64,000 nt of DNA, taken from Candidatus Poribacteria bacterium. GTDB lineage: Bacteria; Poribacteria; WGA-4E; WGA-3G. Shown in pieces: positions 38,113-46,952 of this stretch (position 1 is the stretch's first letter; every line of letters starts with the position of its first letter). The position numbers were made by a program, and so were the translations under genes. Under the pieces are notes generated by a model. It did no database searches and was not told the DNA's origin. It saw nothing but the letters and a program-made list of their open reading frames with translations. The DNA lies in NCBI GenBank assembly GCA_026710795.1, contig JAPOQK010000030.1:79580-143579 (forward strand), read 5' to 3'.

Positions 38113-38447
38113 CGGAATATTCCTCCTTAAAAGGTTACCGTACGGTAACTTTTTTTGACATAACGGTAACTTTTGGTAGAATTGGTATAAGGTTAGTTTC
38201 TATCTGGGTTTGTGGGTTGTTTTCATCGGTTTTTTGTGGTTGAAAAAAAATAATTTTGGTAACCTTTTTATCTGCTGGGTTATGGTCGGTTTTTGGGTGG
38301 ATATTTTTTGGGTGTCGGGTGTCAGTTTTTGTTGATAATGTTGGGTGTGTCGGTTTCTTGTTTTTCATAGTGGTAGTATTATAACACGTGGTTGGGTGCG
38401 TTGGAAGGGATTGCGGTTTTTGGAACAATATATATCCAATATGTTTT
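38030..38447 (-). repeat. GTTACC module, copy A
   Basis: Read on the minus strand this segment matches 57275-57660 on the plus strand over nearly its whole length. The match includes the CACGTGTTATAATACTACC promoter-like start, the run of AT-rich sequence ending in three GTTACC motifs, and the palindrome GTTACCGTACGGTAAC (38134-38149). The strong ribosome site and the first codons of the small frame are also shared. A 77-codon frame through it (38135-38368) ends inside the palindrome and is probably not translated (see the rejected list). Confidence 0.75.
38134..38149. promoter_or_regulatory. 16-bp palindrome GTTACCGTACGGTAAC, putative operator
   Basis: The sequence is its own reverse complement. 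Another GTTACC half-site is 17 nt away (38166-38171, as GGTAAC on the plus strand). The palindrome lies 22 nt before the start codon of the small frame, where a repressor or an RNA hairpin could control translation. Copy B has one mismatch in the centre (GTTACCATACGGTAAC). Confidence 0.5.
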
Positions 38448-38694
38448 ACGGGTAATTTGGGATTTAGAGTGGTTTTTTGGTTTTTTTGTCAGGATTGCGG
38501 AAGGCACAGAATTACACTATCCTACTAACACGCTATTCCTTAGAAAACAACATTGAAAAACAATTGTCCTTTCCGCGTCGTCTGCGTTTTCTGTACTTAC
38601 CGCAACACTTGATAATAATGTTAAACACCCAAACCTTCAGGGTTATTTAGTTTTAAGAATATTCTGTAGATGAGTGTTACCAATGGTTTATATC

Positions 38695-38769
38695 GTAGGT
38701 CAGTTAGACCGGTAGCGGTACTCGACAAGGATTATACGTGTCGGGTTTCGCAAGCTCTAACTGACCTAC
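38695..38769. repeat. Hairpin repeat with 14-bp arms
   Basis: GTAGGTCAGTTAGA (38695-38708) and TCTAACTGACCTAC (38756-38769) are perfect inverted repeats around a 47-nt centre. A related motif 'GTAGGTCGGAGCGAGCG' occurs inside module copy B at 57375. It looks like a dispersed palindromic element. Confidence 0.6.
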
Positions 38770-38794
38770 AATAAATTATATCAAAAAACCGAAA

Positions 38795-38824
38795 ACTATA
38801 GTAAACTTTAGAGTTTACTATAGT
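38795..38824. repeat. Perfect 12-bp hairpin ACTATAGTAAAC
   Basis: The arms ACTATAGTAAAC and GTTTACTATAGT are separated by TTTAGA. The same TATAGTAAAC sequence is the terminal motif of the MITE-like family (for example 56872), so this may be two element ends joined head to head after loss of the middle. Confidence 0.6.
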
Positions 38825-38918
38825 ATACATTTTGAAGCAGAGTGTATCTGAATTATAGTTATTTCTACCACATTTCAAAGGAATAGTAGGCATAGTAACA
38901 GTATCATTCGTTCTAATT

Positions 38919-40991
38919 CTACCATTGGTTAGCTGGTGCCATTTTCCAGCCTGTTACATCTGCCATAATATCTCCACCGATACTGAATAGGCATATTCCC
39001 ACATCTTCAGGCTTATGCATCTGACTTTGCACGACTGCCTGACGTTCATTGATAAAGACTTCTACAAGTGCTCTGTCAATGAAAACCCGTAGATTCAAAT
39101 CCTCACCTGCCTTCAACTCAAACGGAGCAACACCATAAGCATGTGAACTCCCATATAGTTTTTGCTCATCATTGCCATCACCGATTGAAAACGTCTTATC
39201 GTCGGCTGATAAAAAAATCTCCATTCCATTCTGGTTGTCTTTATCACAGAACACTTTTACACCATAATGTTTCGCTTCGGTAGGTTTGATTGTAATATTC
39301 AGTTCAATCGTATCACCAAAGATTTCCTTCAATCTGTAGTCCTTTCCATTCTTGACAAGAATATTGTTCTTGACTATTTCATTGTAGCGTAGAATCTCAA
39401 GTTCTCGAACGGGTTTAATCCGTACGATACCATCTTCAGGTAGACTCAACTCCCAAGGCAATGAGAACACGCAACTCCACAAAGTGTTGCCAAGATTTAC
39501 TTGTAGATTGGTAATGACGACTCTGCGTCCGTCAGGTGTGAGAAAGGTTTTGGGAGCCCAATATATTGGTATTCCACGATAATTATAGGACCAACTCATT
39601 TTCGTATGATATTCTGGTGTGAATTTGTTATCCTTCCATTCACCCAAATAATAGCGTGCACCCCAACCATGACTAATAAGCAGCATCATGTGTTTGTTAC
39701 CCAATTTGAAAAAGTCAGTGCAGGAATGATCGTGATGTTCAAGTCCCGGTAACTCCTTCGTCATAAATTCACCGAGAAATTCCCACTGCTTAAAGTCTTT
39801 TGATCGCATCAATGTTGTCCTTTTATACCAGTTTCCCAATTCAGGACGAGTATCCTCCATGGCGTGATCACCTGTAAATATATAGTAGTAGTCTCCCTCA
39901 ACCCACGCAGTCGGATCCCAGAATGTCCAATAATCTGCTTCCCGTGCCACTTGAGGCACATCTATCTCTATCGGTTTAGACCAATCCTCCAAATGCTCAT
40001 CCGATGCCTCAACATAGGTCGCACGCCCCCCAAATATACCGACAAATCTCACTTTTTCACCATCTTTAGTAATAATCGTCCCACCTGTTCCACAACCACC
40101 GCTGCCCAAGGCACAGTCCCTACGTCGACGCCAGTGAACAAGGTCAATACTTGTAAAATGTCCGAAAGCGTGCTCATCGCCTTTATACATATATCCGAAA
40201 TGATATTGACCTTTCCAATGAATCATGAAATTGGGATCGGTCGAATAGTTCCTATCGTTATCACCATCGGAATTAACCAGATGATATGTTGGACGACTCG
40301 GGTCATGCATCAATCGCTGTCGAAAGTCCCGAACGATACGGACGGCTTCGTTGTCCATGGAAAACATGTGTCTATTGTCATGGTCGAATACTATATAAGG
40401 GTCATCCTCATTCTCTTTAATCGCTGCGATATTCTTAAACTCAGGAAACTTACCAGCACGATCATCCCACCATCCATCTATTGAGAAATCATACCAACTG
40501 AACGGTTGAATTTCCGATGGTTCATTCGGTTTTAAGTTGTTAAGCTGTTCTTGTGTCAAAGCATGTGAATATATCCTAACATCCTTAACCTTCCCCTTAA
40601 ATGATGTTGCATAGTTTACATTCAGATTGACTGTTCCAATAACAAGTTGTAAATATGGACTATTGAGAAAATCAACCGGTTCTTCTATCGTGTAGTTGGC
40701 ATAAACTTCCCCATCCCTATAAATAGTGATGGAATTATCCTTAAAAACAGCTGCCATCATCATGAATTTTCCGAGTATAATTTCCTGATCTGGATTTTGG
40801 ACAAGTTGATTTGCGGTTTGTGTCCGTATGTTATCCTCGCTTGCGATGGACCATTTTCCTGGAATATCCTGTCCAAAAGCGAGTGCGTCATACTTGTCGG
40901 CTGCCTGCACGGTAATCACGCTGCAATGTTTTGGGGCTTCCTCATCAAAGCAGAACCAACTTACCAGAGTCTTGTCCGTTATTGAGGGCAT
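38919..40991 (-). CDS. GH32-family-like glycosidase with N-terminal LamG-type domain
   Basis: The 690-residue protein has an N-terminal concanavalin/LamG-like sandwich (about residues 1-150, ending 'KGKVKDVRIYSHALTQEQL'). A five-bladed GH32/GH43-type catalytic region follows ('DPNFMIHWKGQYHFGYMYKGD', 'GHFTSIDLVHWRRR', 'TFWDPTAWVEGDYYYIFTG', 'HDHSCTDFFKLG'). The C-terminal GH32 beta-sandwich is marked by 'LRVFIDRALVEVFIN'. Asp in 'DPNF' is the likely nucleophile. It probably hydrolyses fructosides or a related glycan. No signal peptide is evident. It lies 83 bp downstream of the tandem-PhyH gene. Confidence 0.87.
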   Translation of the reverse strand: MPSITDKTLVSWFCFDEEAPKHCSVITVQAADKYDALAFGQDIPGKWSIASEDNIRTQTANQLVQNPDQEIILGKFMMMAAVFKDNSITIYRDGEVYANYTIEEPVDFLNSPYLQLVIGTVNLNVNYATSFKGKVKDVRIYSHALTQEQLNNLKPNEPSEIQPFSWYDFSIDGWWDDRAGKFPEFKNIAAIKENEDDPYIVFDHDNRHMFSMDNEAVRIVRDFRQRLMHDPSRPTYHLVNSDGDNDRNYSTDPNFMIHWKGQYHFGYMYKGDEHAFGHFTSIDLVHWRRRRDCALGSGGCGTGGTIITKDGEKVRFVGIFGGRATYVEASDEHLEDWSKPIEIDVPQVAREADYWTFWDPTAWVEGDYYYIFTGDHAMEDTRPELGNWYKRTTLMRSKDFKQWEFLGEFMTKELPGLEHHDHSCTDFFKLGNKHMMLLISHGWGARYYLGEWKDNKFTPEYHTKMSWSYNYRGIPIYWAPKTFLTPDGRRVVITNLQVNLGNTLWSCVFSLPWELSLPEDGIVRIKPVRELEILRYNEIVKNNILVKNGKDYRLKEIFGDTIELNITIKPTEAKHYGVKVFCDKDNQNGMEIFLSADDKTFSIGDGNDEQKLYGSSHAYGVAPFELKAGEDLNLRVFIDRALVEVFINERQAVVQSQMHKPEDVGICLFSIGGDIMADVTGWKMAPANQW

Positions 40992-41074
40992 AATATACCT
41001 ACCTTTAGAATTGTGTTTAGATACAGATTATACAACTACAGCGATTGCTGAATCGTAGTTTTAGAAAATGGATA

Positions 41075-42814
41075 CTACCGTCTTTTTTCACCTGGTTTTC
41101 GATACTTAGAGGAATAACTATCACCTTCAGGATTGTATGAAACATACACCTGTCCATCCTCAACAACCAGTCGAGGTACGGTTCGGCGACCTCCATCCCG
41201 TTCAGGTCCTCGCATTACAGCGAATTGTTCTTCAGACATATCTTCAACCATTTCACCCCACCTGTCTTGTGGATCGACTACACCTCCTCCCCAGTTTGTA
41301 TTTTTTGACTGATACTTTATCAAGACCCCTCGTCGGGGAATTGGATTCTTCCATGCTAAGGCACCGTGTGTGCAACCCCCATCCATAAAGAATAGCACAT
41401 CTCCAGCATTCATAACGGGTTGCACGACCAAACCCATTGTGTCATCACAGGTTCGAATCCCCCGGGGCATAGAATACTGTGTCTTGTGAGAACCAGGGAC
41501 ACATGCAAACCCACCAAGTCCTGGTTGGACATCGCGTAATTGCCAAGTAATAGTGACGGTCTCTGCATAACTGCGTCCGTTCTTATAGAAATAGCCACGT
41601 GATGGACTCATCGGTTCATTGCCATCGTGTAACGCATGTCCAGATGTTCCTTCAACTGCACAGAAAACGGTCGCACCACCTGTACGATATCCACTACCAC
41701 CCATCCAATTAAGTCTTTGCACCACTGATGGATGTGCAATCATACGTCTGAATGGAGCATTATAAGGATCAGGCAGATCCAATAATCCTGACAGAAGTGG
41801 TCGTCCCGTACCTGCTTGGCTTACAGATCCTCCCGCAAGTTCATCACCAACGACGATACGATCTTGGAATTTATCCACCGCTTCATTTGCCTCAGCTAAC
41901 CATTGTTCATCCATCACACCACGCACCACAAGATATCCATTTAGATCCCAAAAGTAAAATTCTTTTTCATCAATACCCGAATTTGGGTCGCGAATATAAA
42001 TAGAAGGATGAATAACGGAGGAGTCTTCCTCAACCCATGTCTGTTTTCCGTTTGTATTCAAAACCGGTGGTGGATTTGAACCTTTATAACCAGGGCGATA
42101 CATAACTGCCTTTTGTGCAGGTGTTGCTTCGTCTTTCCAGCTGGGTAAAGATTCGGTTTCTGAGTAAGGTCCAGAAGGATTGGATTGAATCGCTGCACGC
42201 GCAGCATACCAATAGGTCAATAATCTTTTTCGTTCACCCTTCCATGGTTGAATACCGTGAAGCGTAGGTGCAGCGACTAAAAAGAGATCTCCTGCTTTTA
42301 GTTCTGGCTGTATCACCAACCCCATATCGTCAACACCAGTTGCTAAATCATCTGGAGTTTCAACGTTGCTTTTGTGACTTGCTTGAACAACAACCAATCC
42401 ACCGTCTCCATCTGCGACATCATCTAATACCCAGATTGCTTTCACTCCCTGACAACTCCTACGACCATTTTGTTGACGATATGCCAAGGAAGGATTTCTC
42501 GGTTCATCACCACCGAGTAGTTTATTACCTATTTCAACCTTTTGCTGTCCTAACAATCGCGGGGCTTGATCGAGTCGGAAACCATGTCCTATGATCTGGT
42601 TTAAATACCAAACTAATGTTGGGTGAATAAGTAAATCTCTAAACAATTCGCGGTGAGAACTCGTTCCTCCTAATAGATTCGCACTATCTCCGATTACATC
42701 CAAACCCTTATTCAATAAGGATACTTCCTCATGATTAAGAACACTTGGAATGTGCAGGTATCCTGCCACATCAAAAGCATAATTTTCTTCATTCGTCATT
42801 GTTTCTTTGTCCAT
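41075..42814 (-). CDS. Tandem phytanoyl-CoA dioxygenase (PhyH) domain protein
   Basis: The 579-residue protein contains two PhyH-like halves. The first (about residues 10-215) has 'AIWVLDDVADGDGGLVVVQASHKSNVETP' and the distal 'LHGIQPWKGERKRLLTYWY'. The second (about 285-540) has 'ITWQLRDVQPGLGGFACVPGSHKTQYSMP' and 'THGALAWKNPIPRRGVLIKYQ'. In both, the canonical HxD pair is not clear: the first has 'RQQNGRRSCQG' and the second 'ALHDGNEPMSPSR', where His-Asp may serve. One half may be catalytic and the other structural. Single-domain relatives are elsewhere in the window. The substrate is unknown. Confidence 0.88.
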   Translation of the reverse strand: MDKETMTNEENYAFDVAGYLHIPSVLNHEEVSLLNKGLDVIGDSANLLGGTSSHRELFRDLLIHPTLVWYLNQIIGHGFRLDQAPRLLGQQKVEIGNKLLGGDEPRNPSLAYRQQNGRRSCQGVKAIWVLDDVADGDGGLVVVQASHKSNVETPDDLATGVDDMGLVIQPELKAGDLFLVAAPTLHGIQPWKGERKRLLTYWYAARAAIQSNPSGPYSETESLPSWKDEATPAQKAVMYRPGYKGSNPPPVLNTNGKQTWVEEDSSVIHPSIYIRDPNSGIDEKEFYFWDLNGYLVVRGVMDEQWLAEANEAVDKFQDRIVVGDELAGGSVSQAGTGRPLLSGLLDLPDPYNAPFRRMIAHPSVVQRLNWMGGSGYRTGGATVFCAVEGTSGHALHDGNEPMSPSRGYFYKNGRSYAETVTITWQLRDVQPGLGGFACVPGSHKTQYSMPRGIRTCDDTMGLVVQPVMNAGDVLFFMDGGCTHGALAWKNPIPRRGVLIKYQSKNTNWGGGVVDPQDRWGEMVEDMSEEQFAVMRGPERDGGRRTVPRLVVEDGQVYVSYNPEGDSYSSKYRKPGEKRR

Positions 42815-42905
42815 ATATTTCTCCTATTGACTGACTGTAGCGTAATAATTATATAACATTAATATGTTATTGCGATTTCATCAATATCGAACTATAATCT
42901 CGTGT

Positions 42906-44270
42906 TTATACTTTTCTTCGTATAAAATATGCAGATGCAATAATAGCAAATCCAAAGAGAGTAAAAGGCATTTGCCACAGAAGATAACTCATGTGTGTAT
43001 GAATGTAAGAATGGGCTTTGAAGATTATAAACCAAGACAATGGAGCTAAAATTGAAAACCATGTGGTAATTATCAAAGCAATGTATTTCGGATTCTTCAC
43101 ATCAGATTGATTATAACGTAGATAAAGTAATATGGATGTCAATACGAAGAGAACTATGAGATAAGAATATCGAATTTTGAAAAGATAGTTTGCGACGAAT
43201 GTGTTTGAGATAGATATATAGTTGTTTAGATCAAAGAAAACACCGTTTATATAGGTTTTGACGACGCCGATCGTACCCGCATCAAGACTGGCAGCATATA
43301 TCGGAGGAAAGTCTTCAGCATTTCCATAAGTCCGCTTCCCAAAAGAATAAAATACATGATTAACACCATCCATGAAACCACCTTTGACAGCACCAATCTG
43401 GAAACATAACATTATCAGACTCAGGAAAATCGCTATCCCAGAACCGAGGACGACTGCAAGTGTTCCTTTTATATATTTGTGCTTATTCCACTTATCAAGA
43501 AATGCATAAAATATAAACGGAGTCACCATCATTAGAAGAGTAGTTGTCATATACTCGTAGCCGTTAATAAAACACTTTATGGAAACGGCAATGAAAATCA
43601 ATATTCCAAATTGAATGTACTTACGGTTCTCTATGTCCCTATTATTCTGAAGATAGTTCATAACGAAAATCATTGGTAGATAGAAAGCCCATATACTCCA
43701 CCATAGATTCCTACCAAAGACTGTCAACCATTGAGAAAGAACAATCGAACATAAAACAGATATAGCAACCACTCCCCCAAACTCATTATAAAACCAGTTT
43801 ATGATATATGTTAATGCGACTGCAGATAATAGAGAAGTTAACACATAAAATGTCCAAAATTTGAATGTTGAGGATAGTGGAATGAGTCTATCAAGTAGAC
43901 TAAATAACATACCTTGACCGCCAGGTTGTGACTTATAGGTAGAGTAATTTTCAAAGGAGAAATTATAAAGATAGGCGTTATATTGTGGACCTCTCTCGGT
44001 TGTAGGTATCCATTCTGCGTCATTTATTTTAGTTGTTCCCCACCCATTCAAACCACCAGCAGAAAGGATTCCATCTTGGCGTGATTTGACCATCCTTCCC
44101 ATAACATGGCTTTCGGTATCTTTCTGATGATTAGCAAACCAGTTTCTTTCTGCCACCCGCCATGAATTAGAGAAAAATCCCAAAAAAATGATTAGGATTG
44201 ATATCGTCCATAACGAATATCTCCTTATGTACTCTGATTGGAATAGATATTTTAGCTTAATAATAAACAT
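42906..44270 (-). CDS. Polytopic membrane protein, possibly GT-C-type glycosyltransferase
   Basis: The 454-residue protein has about nine to ten membrane helices, starting near residue 20. A long extracytoplasmic loop follows the first helix (about 40-125) and contains 'ERNWFANHQKDTESHVMGRM' with acidic and His residues. A large first loop with a polytopic remainder is the layout of GT-C lipid-linked sugar transferases, but no diagnostic motif was identified. It has no clear Shine-Dalgarno. It stands alone between the PhyH gene and the divergent deaminase gene. Confidence 0.78.
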   Translation of the reverse strand: MFIIKLKYLFQSEYIRRYSLWTISILIIFLGFFSNSWRVAERNWFANHQKDTESHVMGRMVKSRQDGILSAGGLNGWGTTKINDAEWIPTTERGPQYNAYLYNFSFENYSTYKSQPGGQGMLFSLLDRLIPLSSTFKFWTFYVLTSLLSAVALTYIINWFYNEFGGVVAISVLCSIVLSQWLTVFGRNLWWSIWAFYLPMIFVMNYLQNNRDIENRKYIQFGILIFIAVSIKCFINGYEYMTTTLLMMVTPFIFYAFLDKWNKHKYIKGTLAVVLGSGIAIFLSLIMLCFQIGAVKGGFMDGVNHVFYSFGKRTYGNAEDFPPIYAASLDAGTIGVVKTYINGVFFDLNNYISISNTFVANYLFKIRYSYLIVLFVLTSILLYLRYNQSDVKNPKYIALIITTWFSILAPLSWFIIFKAHSYIHTHMSYLLWQMPFTLFGFAIIASAYFIRRKV

Positions 44271-44473
44271 ATCACTGTGACCTATTTAATTGTAGAATCG
44301 ATGTTTATCTCTTGATATTATTGAATGGACCATTCTTCTCTTCAATCGCGGTCAATTATAACGGTTTCTCTTTTGATAGTCAACTTTGATTGTTGTCATC
44401 TTCCAATCATGCTATAATAAAACGAGTTTGAGATAGGGACTTAACAACAGAAAACGAATCTGCATATTTACAC

Positions 44474-45427
44474 ATGAAACATATTGATTTTGTTGAAGCA
44501 CTAACCACAAACAATCTTAAGGCTATAAAAGCTGCACCTAAAACTGATCTTCACTCCCATGCGTTTCTCAGTACTCGAATAGAAAATCTGGAATGCTGGT
44601 TAGGTCATTCTGTGACGAAACCCCCTCATAGAATGGCAGGTCTTGAAGGGATGATGGACTACATCATCACTGTTTTAGCACCACTCCAGAAATCGCGTGA
44701 AGGTTTTGAGTTTGTTTCTACATCAGGGATAAACGATGCTATACAGGATGGGGTTGTAATTCTTGAGATGAGTTTTGACATTATGATGACACGATTTTAT
44801 CCGGATGGTTTAACAGGAGTAAAGACGTTTATTGATGGGTTGGTAAAGAAATATCAACCACAAATTAATCTACAACCCGAACTCGGTTTTCCTCGGACAA
44901 GTGCTGATGATCAAGAAATGATAAAGTTGGCAAATGAAGCAGTAGAATTAGGTGTGTTCCAGTCAATTGACCTTTATAGTTACGAAGAAGCATGCTCTCC
45001 AGAAGCTGTGAAATCTATATACGATAGGGCACGTGCAGCAGGTATGAAACTAAAAGCACACGTCGGTGAATTCGGTGATGCTGAGGAAATACGTCGAACA
45101 GCTGGAATTCTTGACTTGGATGAAGTTCAGCACGGTATTGCTGCAGCAAAGTCAATTGAAGTTATGCAATGGCTTGTAGAAAACAATATTCAATTAAATG
45201 TGTGTCCTACGAGCAACGTAAAGTTAGGGTGTGTTCCTGACATTGCTTCTCACCCAATACGCATTTTGTATGACAATGGTGTGCGTGTTACTATTAACAC
45301 AGACGATCTGGTGATATTCGGACAAAGCGTTTCTGATGAGTATCGTAATCTATACCAAGCCGGAGTATTCAGTGCCAAGGAGTTAGATGATATTAGACGG
45401 TCATCACTTGTTGATAACATCAGGTAG
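44474..45427 (+). CDS. Adenosine deaminase family protein
   Basis: The 317-residue TIM-barrel amidohydrolase has the zinc ligands His27 and His29 in 'TDLHSHAF', His196 and Glu199 in 'HVGEFG', the catalytic His in 'VQHGIAA', and Asp pair about 276-277 in 'INTDDLVIFG'. It would hydrolyse adenosine, adenine or an aminated relative. The N-terminal 'DLHSH' (not 'ELHxHLxG') and the short C-terminus place it outside classical Add. The C-terminus ends soon after 'FSAKELDDIRRSSLVDNIR', about 15-20 residues shorter than many relatives. No SD is evident. Confidence 0.88.
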   Translation: MKHIDFVEALTTNNLKAIKAAPKTDLHSHAFLSTRIENLECWLGHSVTKPPHRMAGLEGMMDYIITVLAPLQKSREGFEFVSTSGINDAIQDGVVILEMSFDIMMTRFYPDGLTGVKTFIDGLVKKYQPQINLQPELGFPRTSADDQEMIKLANEAVELGVFQSIDLYSYEEACSPEAVKSIYDRARAAGMKLKAHVGEFGDAEEIRRTAGILDLDEVQHGIAAAKSIEVMQWLVENNIQLNVCPTSNVKLGCVPDIASHPIRILYDNGVRVTINTDDLVIFGQSVSDEYRNLYQAGVFSAKELDDIRRSSLVDNIR

Positions 45428-45667
45428 TTCAATAACCTCGGAATCAAAGACATACAGTACTTTTTTAACATAAACACTGCAACATTAATGTCCGTTAATA
45501 TCAATATATGTGAATAATTGTTCAAATTGTGGACACTGCTGTTCAATATGTGACAGGACATTTATCTATTAGCTGGGAATAACCCTTTTGTACTAAAGGT
45601 TAAACAACAAACATGTATTGGCATAGTACTTGCTACTACAATATCACAATATTGAGAGGAGAGACAG

Positions 45668-46798
45668 ATGAAACTGAAAAACATGATTAGTCTGATGCTG
45701 GTATTGATTATGGTTGGCATCACCTTCAACATCAACGCAGACTCGCACAAAGCGGCAGATACAGGAAAATATGGTGAACTGAACAAACGCGTTATCGTAA
45801 GTATAGACAAAGGTTTGGAATGGCTAAAGACACAACAAGGAAAAGACGGTCTGTTTGAGATGGCACCAGGTGAGGGACATCCAGGAATAACCGCTCTTGC
45901 CATAACTGCCTTTTTACGTCATCCGCAGAAAAAATATTCTGATGAAAAGCATCCTTTTATCCGAAAAGCAATTGATAGTTTAATCGCAATGCAGCAGGAA
46001 AACGGTGCCATTTATGATGTATCTAAACAACCTGCTTTACCAAACTATAACACTGCTATATCTGTTATGGCACTCTCTTCAACTGCAAATCCAAAGAAAT
46101 ATGAAAAAGTCATCAAAAAAGCACAAGGATTCTTGATAAGTCTACAAATCCAAGATGAAGAAAGTCTATATTACGGAGGTATTGGATACGGTAGTCGCGA
46201 ATCTGTGCATGATCTTTCTAATCTCAACCTCGCTATCCAAGCGTTAAAAGAGAGTGGTTCAGACGATGATGAAGTGTGGAACAAAGCGATTAAATTCCTT
46301 GAACGCACACAAAACCGAAGTGAAAGCAACGATCAACCTTGGTCTGGTAATGATGGTGGTTTTATCTATTCTCCCGATGGTGAAAGCAAAGCTGGTAGTG
46401 ACGAAGCGGGAAGTCCACGATCCTATGCCAGTATGACCTATGCAGGTTTGTTGAGTTTCATTTACGCAAATGTAGATAAAAATGACGACCGTGTCCAAGA
46501 TGCTGTCCAGTGGATAAGTAAGCATTTTACCGTAGAGGAAAACTACGGTATGGGTGCGCAAGGTCTATACTACAACTATCACACCATGGCAAAAGCATTG
46601 CGTCTATATGGTAAGGACACAATTACTGACTCCAAAGGTGTTACACACGATTGGTACCAAGAACTTGCTGAAAAACTGATTGAAGTACAGCAACCAAATG
46701 GTTCTTGGATAAATGAAAATAGTCGTTGGATGGAAGCACTCCCGGTATTAGCCACCAGTTACGCAATTCTTTCTCTTGATACAGCATATTCAAAATAA
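45668..46798 (+). CDS. Secreted squalene-cyclase/prenyltransferase-repeat protein
   Basis: The 376-residue protein starts with a signal peptide (about residues 1-25) and contains several repeats of the alpha/alpha-barrel type found in squalene cyclases and prenyltransferases ('GLEWLKTQQGKDGLFE', 'LIAMQQENGAIYD', 'FLISLQIQDEESLYYGGIGYG', 'LIEVQQPNGSWINENSRWMEALPVLATSYAILSL'). The catalytic DxDD acid motif of cyclases is not seen. This suggests a binding or thioester-domain-like role outside the cytoplasm. A ribosome site GGAGAG is close to the ATG, and a clear terminator follows. Confidence 0.85.
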   Translation: MKLKNMISLMLVLIMVGITFNINADSHKAADTGKYGELNKRVIVSIDKGLEWLKTQQGKDGLFEMAPGEGHPGITALAITAFLRHPQKKYSDEKHPFIRKAIDSLIAMQQENGAIYDVSKQPALPNYNTAISVMALSSTANPKKYEKVIKKAQGFLISLQIQDEESLYYGGIGYGSRESVHDLSNLNLAIQALKESGSDDDEVWNKAIKFLERTQNRSESNDQPWSGNDGGFIYSPDGESKAGSDEAGSPRSYASMTYAGLLSFIYANVDKNDDRVQDAVQWISKHFTVEENYGMGAQGLYYNYHTMAKALRLYGKDTITDSKGVTHDWYQELAEKLIEVQQPNGSWINENSRWMEALPVLATSYAILSLDTAYSK

Positions 46799-46820
46799 TA
46801 CTAAACCTAACTCACCTCAT

Positions 46821-46848
46821 AAGGCGGATATCAATTCCGCCTTTTTTA
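46821..46848 (+). terminator. Rho-independent terminator
   Basis: AAGGCGGA (46821-46828) and TCCGCCTT (46835-46842) form an 8-bp GC-rich stem around a 6-nt loop, followed by a run of T. It lies 22 nt after the stop of the squalene-cyclase-repeat gene. This is the clearest terminator in the window. Confidence 0.9.
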
Positions 46849-46952
46849 TTTCATATATTCCCTTCATATCTATTCCTTTTTATTAAACTAATTCTTCTCT
46901 AAAACGTTTAATTCATATTTATGTAATGATAAACGAAAGATGAGAAGGTGGT

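Larger units (their letters stand above)
37752..38918. other. Repeat-rich intergenic region
   Basis: This gap of 1.17 kb holds a MITE-like remnant (37836-38017), the first copy of the GTTACC module with a 28-residue frame, and a degenerate copy of the 'AAGGCACAGA' repeat near 38500. Two perfect hairpins lie at 38695-38769 and 38795-38824. No full-length gene is visible. The gap is between smc/comF and an unrelated glycosidase gene, so it behaves as a junk-collecting boundary. Confidence 0.6.

Noticed and set aside
38135..38368. A 77-codon gene inside module copy A (and 57332-57574 in copy B)
   Set aside because: Both frames stop inside the palindrome, the differences between copies are mostly replacements rather than silent changes, and an inserted palindromic segment is tolerated. 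This fits noncoding regulatory DNA better than protein.
41447..41466. A tRNA T-arm-like string (CAGGTTCGAATCCCCCGGGG)
   Set aside because: It lies within the tandem PhyH gene in coding register, and no acceptor, D-arm or anticodon arm was found around it.
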